A stretch of 64,000 nt of DNA from Nocardia coubleae NBRC 108252 (GCF_001612805.1 NZ_BDBD01000019.1:372001-436000), one strand, 5' to 3'; shown: positions 8,118 to 16,607, counted from the stretch's first letter. A program made the numbers and translations. Notes: a model not told the origin generated them from the sequence alone.

Positions 8118-8131
8118 TGTGAACGCTCACA
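8118..8131. promoter_or_regulatory. TGTGA-N4-TCACA inverted repeat in divergent promoter region
   Basis: A perfect 5-bp inverted repeat with a 4-nt spacer lies in the 189-nt gap between the ROK kinase and the secreted lipase. The half-sites equal those of CRP/GlxR sites, but the spacer is 4 rather than the usual 6, so the cognate regulator is uncertain. Confidence 0.35.
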
Positions 8132-8248
8132 AAAATGTGGCGGTGGACACTTTGACTAGTGGTTGCTCCACACCGCCGGTTTTCGTTGGATACTTCGTCC
8201 GGGTCGGGTGATTCCGTTGGGCTGCGTTACTGATGATGAAGGAAAGTT

Positions 8249-9424
8249 GTGTCGAAATTAGTAGTACTGGTGTTGAGCCTGCTCTCGGTAGGCCTCCTCG
8301 CCGCTCCCGCGGCTGCGAATCCGCTGTATCCGACGCCCGATCCTGACCCGTTCTTCACCGCACCGGCCGACATCGCCGAGCTGGCTCCCGGCGACGTGGT
8401 CCGCACTCGCCGCATCGACACGATGCTCTATCCCGGCACCGAGGGCTGGCAGGTCGCGTTCCGCTCCACCAACTCGGCGGGCAACGCGATCATGGGCGTC
8501 ACCACGGTCTTCATGCCGATCGGGGTGAAGAGCCCGCCGCTGGTCTCCTACCAGGCGCTGATCAACTCCATCGGCACCCGGTGCAACCCGTCGAAGTCGC
8601 TGTTCAACGGTGAGCTGCAGGACGCACCGGGCGCGATGCTGCCGATCGGTCGCGGCTGGGCGGTTTCGGTGCCCGACTACCTCGGCCCGACCGTCGCCTA
8701 CGGTGCGGCGCGGATGAGCGGCATGGTGACCCTCGACAGCGTGCGGGCGGTGCAGAAGGTCACCGAACTGGGTCTCGGCGGCTCGCCGGTGGCGCTGGCC
8801 GGGTACTCCGGTGGCGGCATGGCCACCGCGTGGGCCGGTGCGCTGCAGCCGGAGTACGCGCCCGAACTGAAGCTGGCCGCGGTCGTCGCCGGCGGTATCC
8901 CGAGCGACCTCGAACTGATGGCCGACGCCCTCGGTTTCGCACCGCACCCCGGTTTCGGCCTGGCCTTCGCGGCCGCCATGGGCATCGAGCGCGAGTACCC
9001 GGATCGGGTGCCGGTGTCGGATCAGCTCAACGAGACCGGCCTGTGGTTCCGCGAGTTCACCAAGGACGCCTGCCGTCGCTTCCTGCTCTTCCACGGCATC
9101 TTCCGCAACGCCGAGCAGATGGCCGCGTCGAAGGAACTGCTGTCGAGCCAGGTGGCGCGTGGTGTGCTGCGCGAGAACAGCATCGTGCACTACGAGGGTG
9201 CGCCGACCGCGCCGACCTACATCTGGCAGGGCCGCTACGACACCCTCACCCCGTACGGCCCGGTGGCCGACACCGTGTCGCACTGGTGCGGTGCGGGCGC
9301 GCCCGTGAAGCTGGCGACCTACGACATCGCCGAGCACATGACCGCGGCCGTGGCCGGTTTCGTCGACGCGTGGAGCTACGTGGAGTCCCGCTTCCGTGAC
9401 GAACCGGTGCCCACCACCTGCTGA
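8249..9424 (+). CDS. secreted LIP-family lipase/esterase
   Basis: 391 aa. The GTG start is preceded by GAAGGAAAG. Residues 1-23 form a Sec signal peptide with an AAPAAA-N cleavage region. The mature part follows the secretory lipase (LIP, Candida lipase A-like) pattern: oxyanion-region VSYQALINSI, VPDYLGP, nucleophile elbow GYSGGG with Ser187, then a late QGRYDTLTPY segment with the catalytic Asp and an AEHMT segment with the His. It would hydrolyse acylglycerols or other esters outside the cell. It is monocistronic, diverges from the ROK kinase gene and ends at a strong hairpin. Confidence 0.85.
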   Translation: MSKLVVLVLSLLSVGLLAAPAAANPLYPTPDPDPFFTAPADIAELAPGDVVRTRRIDTMLYPGTEGWQVAFRSTNSAGNAIMGVTTVFMPIGVKSPPLVSYQALINSIGTRCNPSKSLFNGELQDAPGAMLPIGRGWAVSVPDYLGPTVAYGAARMSGMVTLDSVRAVQKVTELGLGGSPVALAGYSGGGMATAWAGALQPEYAPELKLAAVVAGGIPSDLELMADALGFAPHPGFGLAFAAAMGIEREYPDRVPVSDQLNETGLWFREFTKDACRRFLLFHGIFRNAEQMAASKELLSSQVARGVLRENSIVHYEGAPTAPTYIWQGRYDTLTPYGPVADTVSHWCGAGAPVKLATYDIAEHMTAAVAGFVDAWSYVESRFRDEPVPTTC

Positions 9425-9431
9425 GAACCCG

Positions 9432-9462
9432 AACGCGGGTGCCGCACAACGGCACCCGCGTT
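9432..9462. terminator. bidirectional terminator between lipase and YbjN-like gene
   Basis: A perfect 13-bp stem (AACGCGGGTGCCG / CGGCACCCGCGTT) with a 5-nt loop lies between convergent stops at 9424 and 9465. The A-rich start and TT end give weak U-tracts both ways. Confidence 0.85.
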
Positions 9463-9464
9463 TC

Positions 9465-9959
9465 TCATACCTTGTCGGCCTCGTCGACGAGATGTTCGAA
9501 GGCGCGCAGGTTCTTCAGCGATTCCCCCCGCGAGACGCGCCACTTCCATTCCTTGCGAATGGATTCCGCGAAGCCAAGCTCGAGCAGCATGTTGAAGTCG
9601 GTGTCGACGGCCTCGAGGACCTGACCGAAGACGCGGTCGAGTTCGTCGGCGGTCACCGATTCGGTCGACATGCGACCGACCAGGTAGATGTCGCCCACAT
9701 TGTCGAGGGTGTAGGCCACACCGTAGAGGCGGCGGTTGCGGCGCAGCAGGTACTTGTAGACGCCTTCGAAGTTCTCGTCGGGCTTGCGGCAGACGAACGA
9801 TTCGATTCGCACACCGTGCTTGCCGACGGTGAGCATCACGGTGGTCTTGAGCTTGCGCTCGCCGGGCAGCACCACGATGAAGGTGTCGTCACCGTGGCGG
9901 GTGTATTCGATCTCCCGGTCGCGCAGCGTCTCGTCGATCACCTGCGATACGGCGCTCAC
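9465..9959 (-). CDS. YbjN-domain protein (Rv0487-like)
   Basis: 164 aa from the GTG at 9959, which overlaps the mshA stop by four bases (GTGA), so it is translationally coupled to mshA. The fold resembles the YbjN/type III secretion chaperone-like family: VIDETLRDREIEY, FIVVLPGE, RIESFVCRKPDEN and LRRNRRLYGVAYTLD. The same neighbour follows mshA in mycobacteria (Rv0487). No catalytic motif is visible. A role as accessory or chaperone-like protein is inferred from the fold and from conserved linkage to mycothiol synthesis. Confidence 0.75.
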   Translation of the reverse strand: MSAVSQVIDETLRDREIEYTRHGDDTFIVVLPGERKLKTTVMLTVGKHGVRIESFVCRKPDENFEGVYKYLLRRNRRLYGVAYTLDNVGDIYLVGRMSTESVTADELDRVFGQVLEAVDTDFNMLLELGFAESIRKEWKWRVSRGESLKNLRAFEHLVDEADKV

Positions 9960-11305
9960 CTGAGTACTCCTGTCCGGCGCCGCCACAGCGCCCGCGATCT
10001 GGCTTGGCTTGTCTCACCCGCGCGCAGGGCGATCGGGTTGCGTTCGACGCGCATACCCGCGATCGCGGCGGCGTAACTGTCGAGCAGTCCTTCGGCGGTG
10101 TGCGCCCAGGAGAACCGGCTGGCGTGCTCGACCGCCGTGGCGCCCATGCGGCGCAGACGATCCGGGTCGTCGAGCAGGGCGGCCAGGGCGTCGGCCCAGT
10201 CGCCGGTGCGGTGGCTCGGCACGAGCAGACCCGATTCACCGTGCCGCACAGCGGTTCCCAGGCCGCCCACGTCGGCGGCGAGCACGGGGGTGCCGCTGGC
10301 CTGCGCCTCGATGGCGACCAGACCGAACGACTCGTTGTAGCTGGGTACGGCGACCACGTCGGCCGCGCGGTACACCTGCACGAGGCGGTCGGCGGGCTGC
10401 GGCGGCAGGAAGGTGACCTGCTCGGCGATGCCGAGGTCGGCGGCCAGTTCGATCAGGGCGTCGGGGCGGGCCAGGCCGGTGCCGGAGGGTCCCCCGACGA
10501 TCAGTACGCGCAGCGCGCGCCGCGGGTCGCGGGCCAGCAGCTCGGCGGCCGCGCGGACAAGCACATCGGGGGCCTTGAGCGGCTGGATCCGGCCGACGAA
10601 CGCGACGACCTGCTCATCGGCGCGCAATCCGAGTTCGGCGCGGGCGGCGAGTTTGTCGCCAGGCCGGTAACGGCCCAGGTCGGCGCCCGGCGGCACCACA
10701 TCGATGCGGTCGCGGTCGGCGCCGTAGAGGTCCACCAGCTGACCGGCTTCGTCGGCGGTATTGGCGACCAACCGGTCGGCCTCGGCGATCACCTGCTTCT
10801 CCCCGATCACCCGCGTCTCGGGTTCGGGGGTGTCGCCCTCGGCGAGTGCGAGGTTCTTCACCGCGGCCAGCGTGTGCGCGGTGTGTACCAGCGGCACCCG
10901 CCAGCGGTCGCGGGCGAGCCAGCCGACCTGACCGGAGAGCCAGTAGTGCGAGTGCACGAGGTCGTAGTGGCCGGGCAGGTGCCGAGCCTCCTGGCGCAGC
11001 ACCTCGGCGGTGAAGGGGCACAGCTGGGTGGGCAGTTCGTGCTTGTCGAGCCCTTCGAACGGTCCGGCGACGACGTGGCGCACGAGCACCCCGGGTGCGG
11101 CCTCGGCGACCGGCGGCAGGTCCGAGGAGGTGGCCCGGGTGAAGATCTCCACCTCGGTACCTCTGGCGGCCAGTTCGAGCGCGGTCTGCAACACATAGAC
11201 GTTCATGCCCCCGGCGTCACCGGTGCCGGGTTGGGCCAGCGGGGAGGTATGCACCGACAGCACCGCGATGCGGCGGGGCCGAAGTTCAAGACGTCGCTGA
11301 CTCAC
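9956..11305 (-). CDS. mshA: D-inositol-3-phosphate glycosyltransferase, mycothiol biosynthesis
   Basis: GT4-family enzyme that joins UDP-GlcNAc to 1D-myo-inositol 3-phosphate, the first step of mycothiol synthesis. The N-terminus holds the MshA signature VHTSPLAQPGTGDAGGMNVY, followed by GPFEGLDKHELPTQLC and HSHYWLSG. The C-terminal Rossmann domain has FVGRIQPLKAPDVL and the E-x7-E donor motif ESFGLVAIEA. Start taken as the GTG at 11305 (449 aa), close to a GGAAGG; the frame stays open to a GTG at 11398 that would add 31 residues with little family support. It is coupled to the YbjN-like gene downstream. Neighbours match the mycobacterial mshA region. Confidence 0.93.
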   Translation of the reverse strand: MSQRRLELRPRRIAVLSVHTSPLAQPGTGDAGGMNVYVLQTALELAARGTEVEIFTRATSSDLPPVAEAAPGVLVRHVVAGPFEGLDKHELPTQLCPFTAEVLRQEARHLPGHYDLVHSHYWLSGQVGWLARDRWRVPLVHTAHTLAAVKNLALAEGDTPEPETRVIGEKQVIAEADRLVANTADEAGQLVDLYGADRDRIDVVPPGADLGRYRPGDKLAARAELGLRADEQVVAFVGRIQPLKAPDVLVRAAAELLARDPRRALRVLIVGGPSGTGLARPDALIELAADLGIAEQVTFLPPQPADRLVQVYRAADVVAVPSYNESFGLVAIEAQASGTPVLAADVGGLGTAVRHGESGLLVPSHRTGDWADALAALLDDPDRLRRMGATAVEHASRFSWAHTAEGLLDSYAAAIAGMRVERNPIALRAGETSQARSRALWRRRTGVLR

Positions 11306-11331
11306 ACCTTCCAGTGTGCACGCCGCGACGC

Positions 11332-11360
11332 CACCGATAACATCCCTACCGGGATCGGTG
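11332..11360. repeat. imperfect hairpin upstream of mshA
   Basis: Outer arms CACCGA / TCGGTG and inner arms TCCC / GGGA around a TACC loop. It may be a late terminator for the esterase gene (stop at 11460) or an mshA leader structure; the sequence does not decide. Confidence 0.4.
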
Positions 11361-11378
11361 ACGGCCATCACAGCCGTG

Positions 11379-11400
11379 CGGTGAGTGAGCTCACGCACCG
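11379..11400. promoter_or_regulatory. 22-bp near-perfect palindrome upstream of mshA
   Basis: CGGTGAGTGAG / CTCACGCACCG has one mismatched pair around a perfect central GTGAGCTCAC. It lies about 75-95 nt upstream of the chosen mshA start, where an operator would be expected. No regulator can be named. Confidence 0.5.
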
Positions 11401-11459
11401 ATCGCCATCGAGCGTGCCCGATCCGGGCGGCACACGCCAGCGCTTTTCGGCCGTCGCAT

Positions 11460-12458
11460 TCAGCGGTTGAGCGCGGACTCGAACTGCGGCCACGAGGTGT
11501 GCAGATCCTCCTCCCAGTAGCCCCACGAGTGGGTGCCGGTTGGCCGCAGATTGACGGTGGCCGGGATGCCGAGCGACTGGAACCGGTCGCGCAGCTGACG
11601 GGTGCACTGGTGGGTGACCGCTTCGAGCGTGGCGCCGAAGGCCAGCTGGTAGGCGAGCTGCAGCGGGTCCGGCTGGACGGCCGGGTTGTCGTACGGGCCG
11701 GGAAGGCCGGTGCCGGAGGAGATGTAGACCTCGGTGCCGCGCAGGGATTCGGCGTGCAGGTACGGGTCGTGGGCCGACCAGGCCGGGTCGGTGGGCGGGC
11801 CCCACATGTTGGCCGCGTTGCCCATCCGGCTGCCGACGACGGTGCGCACGATCGCCTGGCCGCGCAGGTCGCTGGTGCGCACGCAGCCGCTGTAGGAGCC
11901 GATCGCCCGGTAGAGGCCGGGTTCGGCGAGGGCGAGCTGGAACACCGAGGTGCCTGCCATCGAGAGCCCGGCGATCGCGTTGGCGCCGGTGCCCCCGAAT
12001 TCGGCGTCGATCAGGGGCGGCAGTTCCTTGGTGAGGAAGGTCGCCCAGCGCTGCTTGCCCAGCACCGGGTCGTCGCGGCGCCAGTCGGCGAAATAGCTGC
12101 CCGCGCCGCCGAAGGGGATCACCACGTTCACCTGTTTGTCGCGGAAGAACGACACCACATCGGTGCGGTCGAGCCAATTGCCGTCGGCGCCGCCACCGAC
12201 GCCGTTGAGCAGATACAACGTCGGCGCGGGTTTCGAGGGGTCGGCGGCGCGCAACACCCGCACCCGGTTGACGTTGTCCATGGCGGGTGAGTACACGCCG
12301 ATATCGATGGTCTGATCGGCTTCCACGCGCCGATCGTCGATCCGTGCCTGCTCGATCGGCTCGGAAATCCCCTGGCCCGCCGCCGTTGCGGTGGCGAGCA
12401 TCGCGGCCAGCGCCGCGAGGACGATCCGAACCCCCAACGCCCGACAAGACATCATCGA
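11460..12458 (-). CDS. secreted antigen-85-like esterase/mycolyltransferase-family protein
   Basis: 332 aa from the ATG at 12458. Residues ~9-27 form a Sec signal peptide (VLAALAAMLATATAAG). The mature part follows the antigen 85/esterase D fold: YLLNGVGGG, an NVVIPFGGAGSYFADW segment, nucleophile elbow GLSMAG with Ser165, and the catalytic His region THSWGYW. Antigen-85-like proteins transfer mycolates to trehalose or arabinogalactan at the cell envelope. This member could be such a transferase or a plain esterase. It lies upstream of mshA on the same strand, 154 nt away, without evident coupling. Confidence 0.82.
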   Translation of the reverse strand, partial: SMMSCRALGVRIVLAALAAMLATATAAGQGISEPIEQARIDDRRVEADQTIDIGVYSPAMDNVNRVRVLRAADPSKPAPTLYLLNGVGGGADGNWLDRTDVVSFFRDKQVNVVIPFGGAGSYFADWRRDDPVLGKQRWATFLTKELPPLIDAEFGGTGANAIAGLSMAGTSVFQLALAEPGLYRAIGSYSGCVRTSDLRGQAIVRTVVGSRMGNAANMWGPPTDPAWSAHDPYLHAESLRGTEVYISSGTGLPGPYDNPAVQPDPLQLAYQLAFGATLEAVTHQCTRQLRDRFQSLGIPATVNLRPTGTHSWGYWEEDLHTSWPQFESALNR

Positions 12459-12800
12459 ACTCCGATCGCCGAATCCTGTTCCTGATTCGTGATTCAACGA
12501 CATATCCGAACGCTACACACGCTTTCGGGAAATCATTGTGACGATCCCCAGAAGATTTTCCGTGAAACTGTGCGGATAGTTCGCTACAGGAACGATCGCA
12601 ATCACGGGCTTATCACGCCCGTGCAATGCTACTTGACGAACAGCGCTCTAGCTGCGGAAACAGTGGACGAGTGACTCGATGCGAAGCGCTCGCCATGGAC
12701 ATCGACTATGCCGGAATCAACCTCATTACAGCCTAAAAATAGACCCTCCGGATTGGTTCCGGACACAGTCCGACAATCCCCCGTGACGCCACGCCGCAAT
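12459..12800. other. 342-nt intergenic region with esterase promoter and one hairpin
   Basis: Lower in GC than its surroundings. It must hold the promoter of the leftward esterase gene. A perfect 7-bp stem (CACGGGC at 12603-12609, GCCCGTG at 12617-12623) with a 7-nt loop is present and could terminate the leftward hydrolase transcript ending at 12801. Two short open frames on opposite strands (61 and 65 codons) lack ribosome-binding sites and protein-like composition. Confidence 0.5.
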
Positions 12801-13622
12801 TCAGTCCAGCGCGTCGACGAACTCACTCACCTCGGCGACGAACCGGGCCCGATCCTCGATGAACAGCCCGTGCTGGGCGTCCTCCCAGAACGAACCGCGC
12901 GCGCCCGGCACGTTGTCGACGATGTAGCGCCCGTTGTCGGCGGGCACAACCGGATCCGCGGTGCCGTGCAGCACCAGCACCGGGATATCAAGGGCGCGAA
13001 GGGTTTCAGTGTTGTCGATGGTGCGGTAGAACAGCGCCTTGCGCACCGACGGCGCGGTGGCGAGACTGCCGCCGAACAACCGCTGCGCGTCGACACCCTT
13101 GTCCTCCCCCGGTCCGGTGTTCGCATTGCCGAACACCGCGAACGCGCGCACCGCCCGCCCGGCCGACTCCTCGAACACACCGGGGATCGCCTTGTCCATC
13201 GCGGGCCCGGTCGCCGCACCCGGCACACCGGGGCCGATGTGGGCCAGCGAACCGGTGTAGATCGCGGCCGCGACGGCGCCGGTGCCGTAGGTGGCGAGGT
13301 AGTCGGTGGCGACGATGCCGCCGTAGGACCAGGCGAGCAGCACGGCGCCGGAGTCGATGCTCTCGGCGGCCAGCACCGCGGCCACGTCGGCGGCCCAGGC
13401 CTTCGGGTCGTCGTACACGCCGGGGTCGTCGGAGTAGCCGTGCCCGCGCAGGTCGACCGCGATCACCCGGTAGCGCTGCGCGAGGTCGTCGGCCGCGGCG
13501 CCCCAGCAGCGCAGGTTGCCCGCCCAGCCGTGCAGCAGCACCAGCGGCCTGCCCGTCTCCGGACCGGTGACCCGGTAGACGATCGTCGTTCCATCGGCGC
13601 TGACAGCATCACGAATACCCAT
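12801..13622 (-). CDS. alpha/beta hydrolase
   Basis: 273 aa with the classic fold: oxyanion strand VLLHGWAG, DLRGHGYSDDP after strand 4, nucleophile elbow AWSYGG (Ser99), an LHGTADPVVP acid segment and a late AQHGLF histidine. There is no signal peptide, so it is probably cytosolic. The length and DLRGHG motif place it with epoxide hydrolase/haloperoxidase-like esterases, but the substrate cannot be read. It diverges from the SDR gene 81 nt away. Confidence 0.8.
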   Translation of the reverse strand: MGIRDAVSADGTTIVYRVTGPETGRPLVLLHGWAGNLRCWGAAADDLAQRYRVIAVDLRGHGYSDDPGVYDDPKAWAADVAAVLAAESIDSGAVLLAWSYGGIVATDYLATYGTGAVAAAIYTGSLAHIGPGVPGAATGPAMDKAIPGVFEESAGRAVRAFAVFGNANTGPGEDKGVDAQRLFGGSLATAPSVRKALFYRTIDNTETLRALDIPVLVLHGTADPVVPADNGRYIVDNVPGARGSFWEDAQHGLFIEDRARFVAEVSEFVDALD

Positions 13623-13703
13623 GCCGACAGGCTAACGCCGGTATCGCTCACCGTGATCGGAGCCGTGGCGGCGGCGAAACGGCGGCGAATAGGATCGGTG
13701 GTC

Positions 13704-14444
13704 ATGAGTACTCGCACCGCCGTCGTCACCGGAGCCAGCTCGGGCATCGGGGAAGCCACCGCACGGGAACTGGCCAAGCAGGGGTATCACGTCTACGTGG
13801 GGGCCCGCCGGTTCGACCGCGTGCAGCGGCTGGCCGAGGAGATCGGCGGCACCGCACTGGAACTCGACGTCACCTCCGAGGACTCGGTGCGCGGGTTCAC
13901 CGACGCCGTGGAGCGGGTCGACGTGCTGGTCAACAACGCGGGCGGCGCGAAGGGCCTCGCCCCCGTGCTCGAGGCCGACCTCGACGACTGGCGCTGGATG
14001 TGGGAGACGAACGTGCTCGGCACCCTGCGCGTCACCAAGGCGCTGCTGCCCAAGCTCATCGCTTCCGGTGACGGCCTGATCGTCACCGTCACCTCGATCG
14101 CGGCCATGCACACCTACGACAACGGCGCGGGTTACACCTCGGCCAAGCACGCCCAGGGTGTGCTGCACCGGACCCTGCGCGGGGAACTGCTCGGTCAGCC
14201 GGTGCGGCTCACCGAGATCGCGCCCGGCGCGGTGGAGACCGAGTTCTCCCTCGTCCGCTTCGACGGTGACGCCGAGCGGGCGGCCAAGGTCTACGAGGGC
14301 ATCGATCCGCTCTACGCCGAGGACATCGCCCAGATCGTCGCCTTCGCCGCGAGCAGGCCGGCGCACGTCAACCTGGACACGATCGTGGTGAAGCCGCGCG
14401 ATCAGGAGGGGCCCGGCCGCTTCTCGCGTCGTCCCACGAACTGA
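13704..14444 (+). CDS. short-chain dehydrogenase/reductase (Rv0484c-like)
   Basis: 246 aa from the ATG at 13704. Classical SDR features: NAD(P)-binding TGASSGIG (9-16), NNAGG near residue 77-81, and catalytic Ser131, Tyr144 and Lys148 (YTSAK). The RRFDR segment after strand 2 suggests NADP preference. An SDR lies at this position between murB and mshA in M. tuberculosis. The substrate is unknown; the PGAVETEF segment is typical of serine/hydroxy-acid dehydrogenase-like (YdfG) SDRs. Confidence 0.85.
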   Translation: MSTRTAVVTGASSGIGEATARELAKQGYHVYVGARRFDRVQRLAEEIGGTALELDVTSEDSVRGFTDAVERVDVLVNNAGGAKGLAPVLEADLDDWRWMWETNVLGTLRVTKALLPKLIASGDGLIVTVTSIAAMHTYDNGAGYTSAKHAQGVLHRTLRGELLGQPVRLTEIAPGAVETEFSLVRFDGDAERAAKVYEGIDPLYAEDIAQIVAFAASRPAHVNLDTIVVKPRDQEGPGRFSRRPTN

Positions 14445-14485
14445 AACCGCAGGTCGTGAGCCTGACCACAGATTGTTGCTGACAA

Positions 14486-14510
14486 TTCGCTGAGCGAATG
14501 ACCAGTCATT
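14486..14510. promoter_or_regulatory. two adjacent palindromes in the mscL leader
   Basis: TTCGCT-G-AGCGAA (14486-14498) overlaps AATGAC-CA-GTCATT (14497-14510), ending 12 nt before the mscL ATG. They could be an operator or alternative RNA stem-loops covering the ribosome-binding region. Confidence 0.4.
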
Positions 14511-14522
14511 ACCATCTCTGCG

Positions 14523-14993
14523 ATGGGCAGAATCAAGTCGGTATTCGACGGTTTCAAGAACTTCCTGATGCGCGGCAACGTCATCGACCTCGCGGTCGCC
14601 GTGGTGATGGGTACCGCGTTCACCGCGGTGGTCACCTCGGTCACCAAGGGTTTCGTGAACCCGCTGCTCGCGGTGTTCGGTTCGACCAATGAACTCGGCC
14701 TGGGCGTGCAGCTCATCGCCGACAAGCCCGCCACGTTCATCGCGGTCGGCCCGATCATCACCGCGTTCATCGACTTCATCATGGTCGCCGCGGTGCTCTA
14801 CTTCGTGCTGATGGTCCCGATGAAGTCGCTGAAGAACAAATTCGGTACCACCAAGGAAGCCGAGCCGACCGAGACCGAACTGCTCATCGAGATCCGCGAT
14901 CTGCTGGCCAAGCAGCAGGGTCTGAACGCGGAGCAGACCGCGGCGCTGAGCACCGAGCAGGCCAAGAAGGACCCGGCTCAGCTCACAGACTGA
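14523..14993 (+). CDS. mscL: large-conductance mechanosensitive channel
   Basis: 156 aa. The N-terminal amphipathic helix FDGFKNFLMRGNVIDLAVAV and pore helix TM1 (AVVMGTAFTAVVTSV) are diagnostic of MscL. TM2 (FIMVAAVLYFVLMVPM) is followed by the basic LKNKF cluster and a longer acidic C-terminal helical bundle region. It forms a homopentameric emergency valve in the plasma membrane against osmotic downshock. The gene lies between the SDR and the convergent murB, whose stop it overlaps by 11 nt. Mycobacterial genomes carry mscL elsewhere, so this position is a rearrangement. Confidence 0.95.
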   Translation: MGRIKSVFDGFKNFLMRGNVIDLAVAVVMGTAFTAVVTSVTKGFVNPLLAVFGSTNELGLGVQLIADKPATFIAVGPIITAFIDFIMVAAVLYFVLMVPMKSLKNKFGTTKEAEPTETELLIEIRDLLAKQQGLNAEQTAALSTEQAKKDPAQLTD

Positions 14994-16089
14994 TCCCGAC
15001 GGTCACCGGTTCCGGTTCGAGCACGATGCCGAACCGTTCGCGCACACCGTCGCGGACCGTGCGGGCCAGCTCGACGATGTCGGCCGCGCGCGCCGCGCCC
15101 CGATTGGTCAGGGCGAGTGTGTGTTTGGTCGACAGTCGCGCGGGCGCGTGCTCGCCGGGGAAACCCTTGGCGAAACCGGCGCGTTCGATGAGCCAGCCGG
15201 CCGAGAACTTGGTGCCCGAGGGGGCCGGGTAGGTCGGGACGCTCACCTCGCCGAGGTGGGCGGTGATCGCGGCCAGCACCTGGTCGAGGCGGTCGTCGCC
15301 GACGACGGGGTTGGTGAAGAACGAACCCGCGCTCCAGGTGTCGTGGTCGGCGGGGTCGAGCACCATGCCCTTGCCCGCGCGCAGGCGAAGCACCTCGGCA
15401 CGGACCTGGGCGGCGGGTCGGGTCTCGCCTTCGCTCGCGCCGAGCACGCGGGCCAGTTCGCCGTAGCGCAACGGTGCGCTGGTACCGGTGGGGTCGAGCC
15501 GGAATTCGACGGCGAGCACCACGGCGGCGTCGCTGTGCTTGAGCACGCTGGTGCGGTAGCCGAATCCGAGCTCGGCCGGTTCCACCCAGCGGACCTCGCC
15601 GCTCACCCGGTCGAGCAGCCGCACCCGGCGCAGCAGCGACTCCACCTCCACGCCGTAGGCGCCGACGTTCTGCACCGGCGTTGCCCCGACCGAACCAGGA
15701 ATACCCGAGAGGCATTCGAGCCCACCGAACCCGGCCGCCACCGAAGCCGCGACGAGCTCGTCCCAGTTCGCGCCCGCCTCCGCGAGCACCGAATCGGTCC
15801 CGAACTCGACTCCGGTGTTGCGCACCCGAACGACCACACCGTCGAACCCGGCGTCGTCGATGAGCAGGTTCGACCCACCTGCGACGAGCAGTACCGCCAC
15901 ACCGGCATCGTCCAGGGCCCGCACGGTGGCGACGAGGCAATCGGTGCTGTCGCATTCGGCGACCAGCGCGGGACCGCCGACGCGCAGCGTCGTCAGTTCC
16001 GACAGCGGCACCGCCGGGCGCACCACCGCACCGGTCTCGGCCAGCAGGTCACGCAGCTGTTCGGGGGACACCACCCGTGTTGTTCGCAC
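14983..16089 (-). CDS. murB: UDP-N-acetylenolpyruvoylglucosamine reductase
   Basis: MurB reduces the enolpyruvyl group of UDP-GlcNAc to give UDP-MurNAc, using NADPH and FAD. Visible motifs are TTLRVGGPA, FAD-binding VAGGSNLLI, GIPGSVGATPVQNVGAYG, YRTSVLKH, SFFTNPVV with the catalytic Ser, YPAPSGTKFSAGWLIE and ALTNRGAA. The GTG at 16089 gives 368 aa, near the mycobacterial length. ATGs at 16116 and 16137 are possible, but 16116 would overlap the divergent DUF2505 start codon. It converges on mscL with an 11-nt overlap. Confidence 0.93.
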   Translation of the reverse strand: MRTTRVVSPEQLRDLLAETGAVVRPAVPLSELTTLRVGGPALVAECDSTDCLVATVRALDDAGVAVLLVAGGSNLLIDDAGFDGVVVRVRNTGVEFGTDSVLAEAGANWDELVAASVAAGFGGLECLSGIPGSVGATPVQNVGAYGVEVESLLRRVRLLDRVSGEVRWVEPAELGFGYRTSVLKHSDAAVVLAVEFRLDPTGTSAPLRYGELARVLGASEGETRPAAQVRAEVLRLRAGKGMVLDPADHDTWSAGSFFTNPVVGDDRLDQVLAAITAHLGEVSVPTYPAPSGTKFSAGWLIERAGFAKGFPGEHAPARLSTKHTLALTNRGAARAADIVELARTVRDGVRERFGIVLEPEPVTVGISL

Positions 16090-16114
16090 GTCAGAAGACG
16101 GTACCGTGTCGCAC

Positions 16115-16600
16115 ATGGCTACACCTCTGGCGTTCACGGCCGGTTATACGCATTCCATCGACGCGGTGCGCGCCGCGTACTCCGATGAGCAGTACTGGAA
16201 GGCCCGCATCGCCGAGGTCGGCGGCCCGAATGCCCGCCTGGACTCGCTGACGGTCGACGGCGACCAGGTCCGCATCCAGCTGGTGCAGTCCATCCCCGCC
16301 GACCAGCTCCCGCCCGCCATCACCGCCGTGCGCCCCGGCGACCTGGTGATCCCCCGCGTCGAGCACTACACCGGCACCTCGGGCACCTTCGAAGCCCACG
16401 TCGACGGCGCCCCCGCCACCGTCCGCGGCACGGTCACCCTCACCCCGACCGCCACCGGTTGCGAAGGCTCGGTCACCGGCACCATCGAGGTGAAAATCCC
16501 CCTCTTCGGCGGCAAGATCGAAGCCGCCATCGCCGAACGCCTCACCGAACTCCTGAGCAACGAGGCCACCTTCACCGAACAGTGGCTCGCCACCAAGTAG
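16115..16600 (+). CDS. DUF2505 START/SRPBCC-like protein
   Basis: 161 aa. The start (FTAGYTHSIDAVRAAYSDEQYWKARI) is the characteristic N-terminal strand-helix of the DUF2505 family, which has a polyketide-cyclase/START-like fold with a hydrophobic pocket. Mycobacteria code one at the same place (Rv0481c) beside murB. There is no signal peptide or catalytic motif. Ligand and role are unknown. It diverges from murB with only ~25 nt between starts. Confidence 0.8.
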   Translation: MATPLAFTAGYTHSIDAVRAAYSDEQYWKARIAEVGGPNARLDSLTVDGDQVRIQLVQSIPADQLPPAITAVRPGDLVIPRVEHYTGTSGTFEAHVDGAPATVRGTVTLTPTATGCEGSVTGTIEVKIPLFGGKIEAAIAERLTELLSNEATFTEQWLATK

Positions 16601-16607
16601 CACCCGT

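Noticed and set aside
10004..11470. 488-codon rightward open frame opposite mshA
   Set aside because: Shadow of mshA; no recognisable domain, and MshA motifs are unambiguous on the other strand.
12489..12826. Two short open frames in the 342-nt intergenic gap
   Set aside because: No ribosome-binding site, no protein-like composition and conflicting strands.
16090..16137. murB starts at ATG 16116 or 16137
   Set aside because: 16116 would overlap the start codon of the divergent DUF2505 gene, and the extra residues do not resemble MurB; GTG 16089 gives the usual length, though this is not proven.
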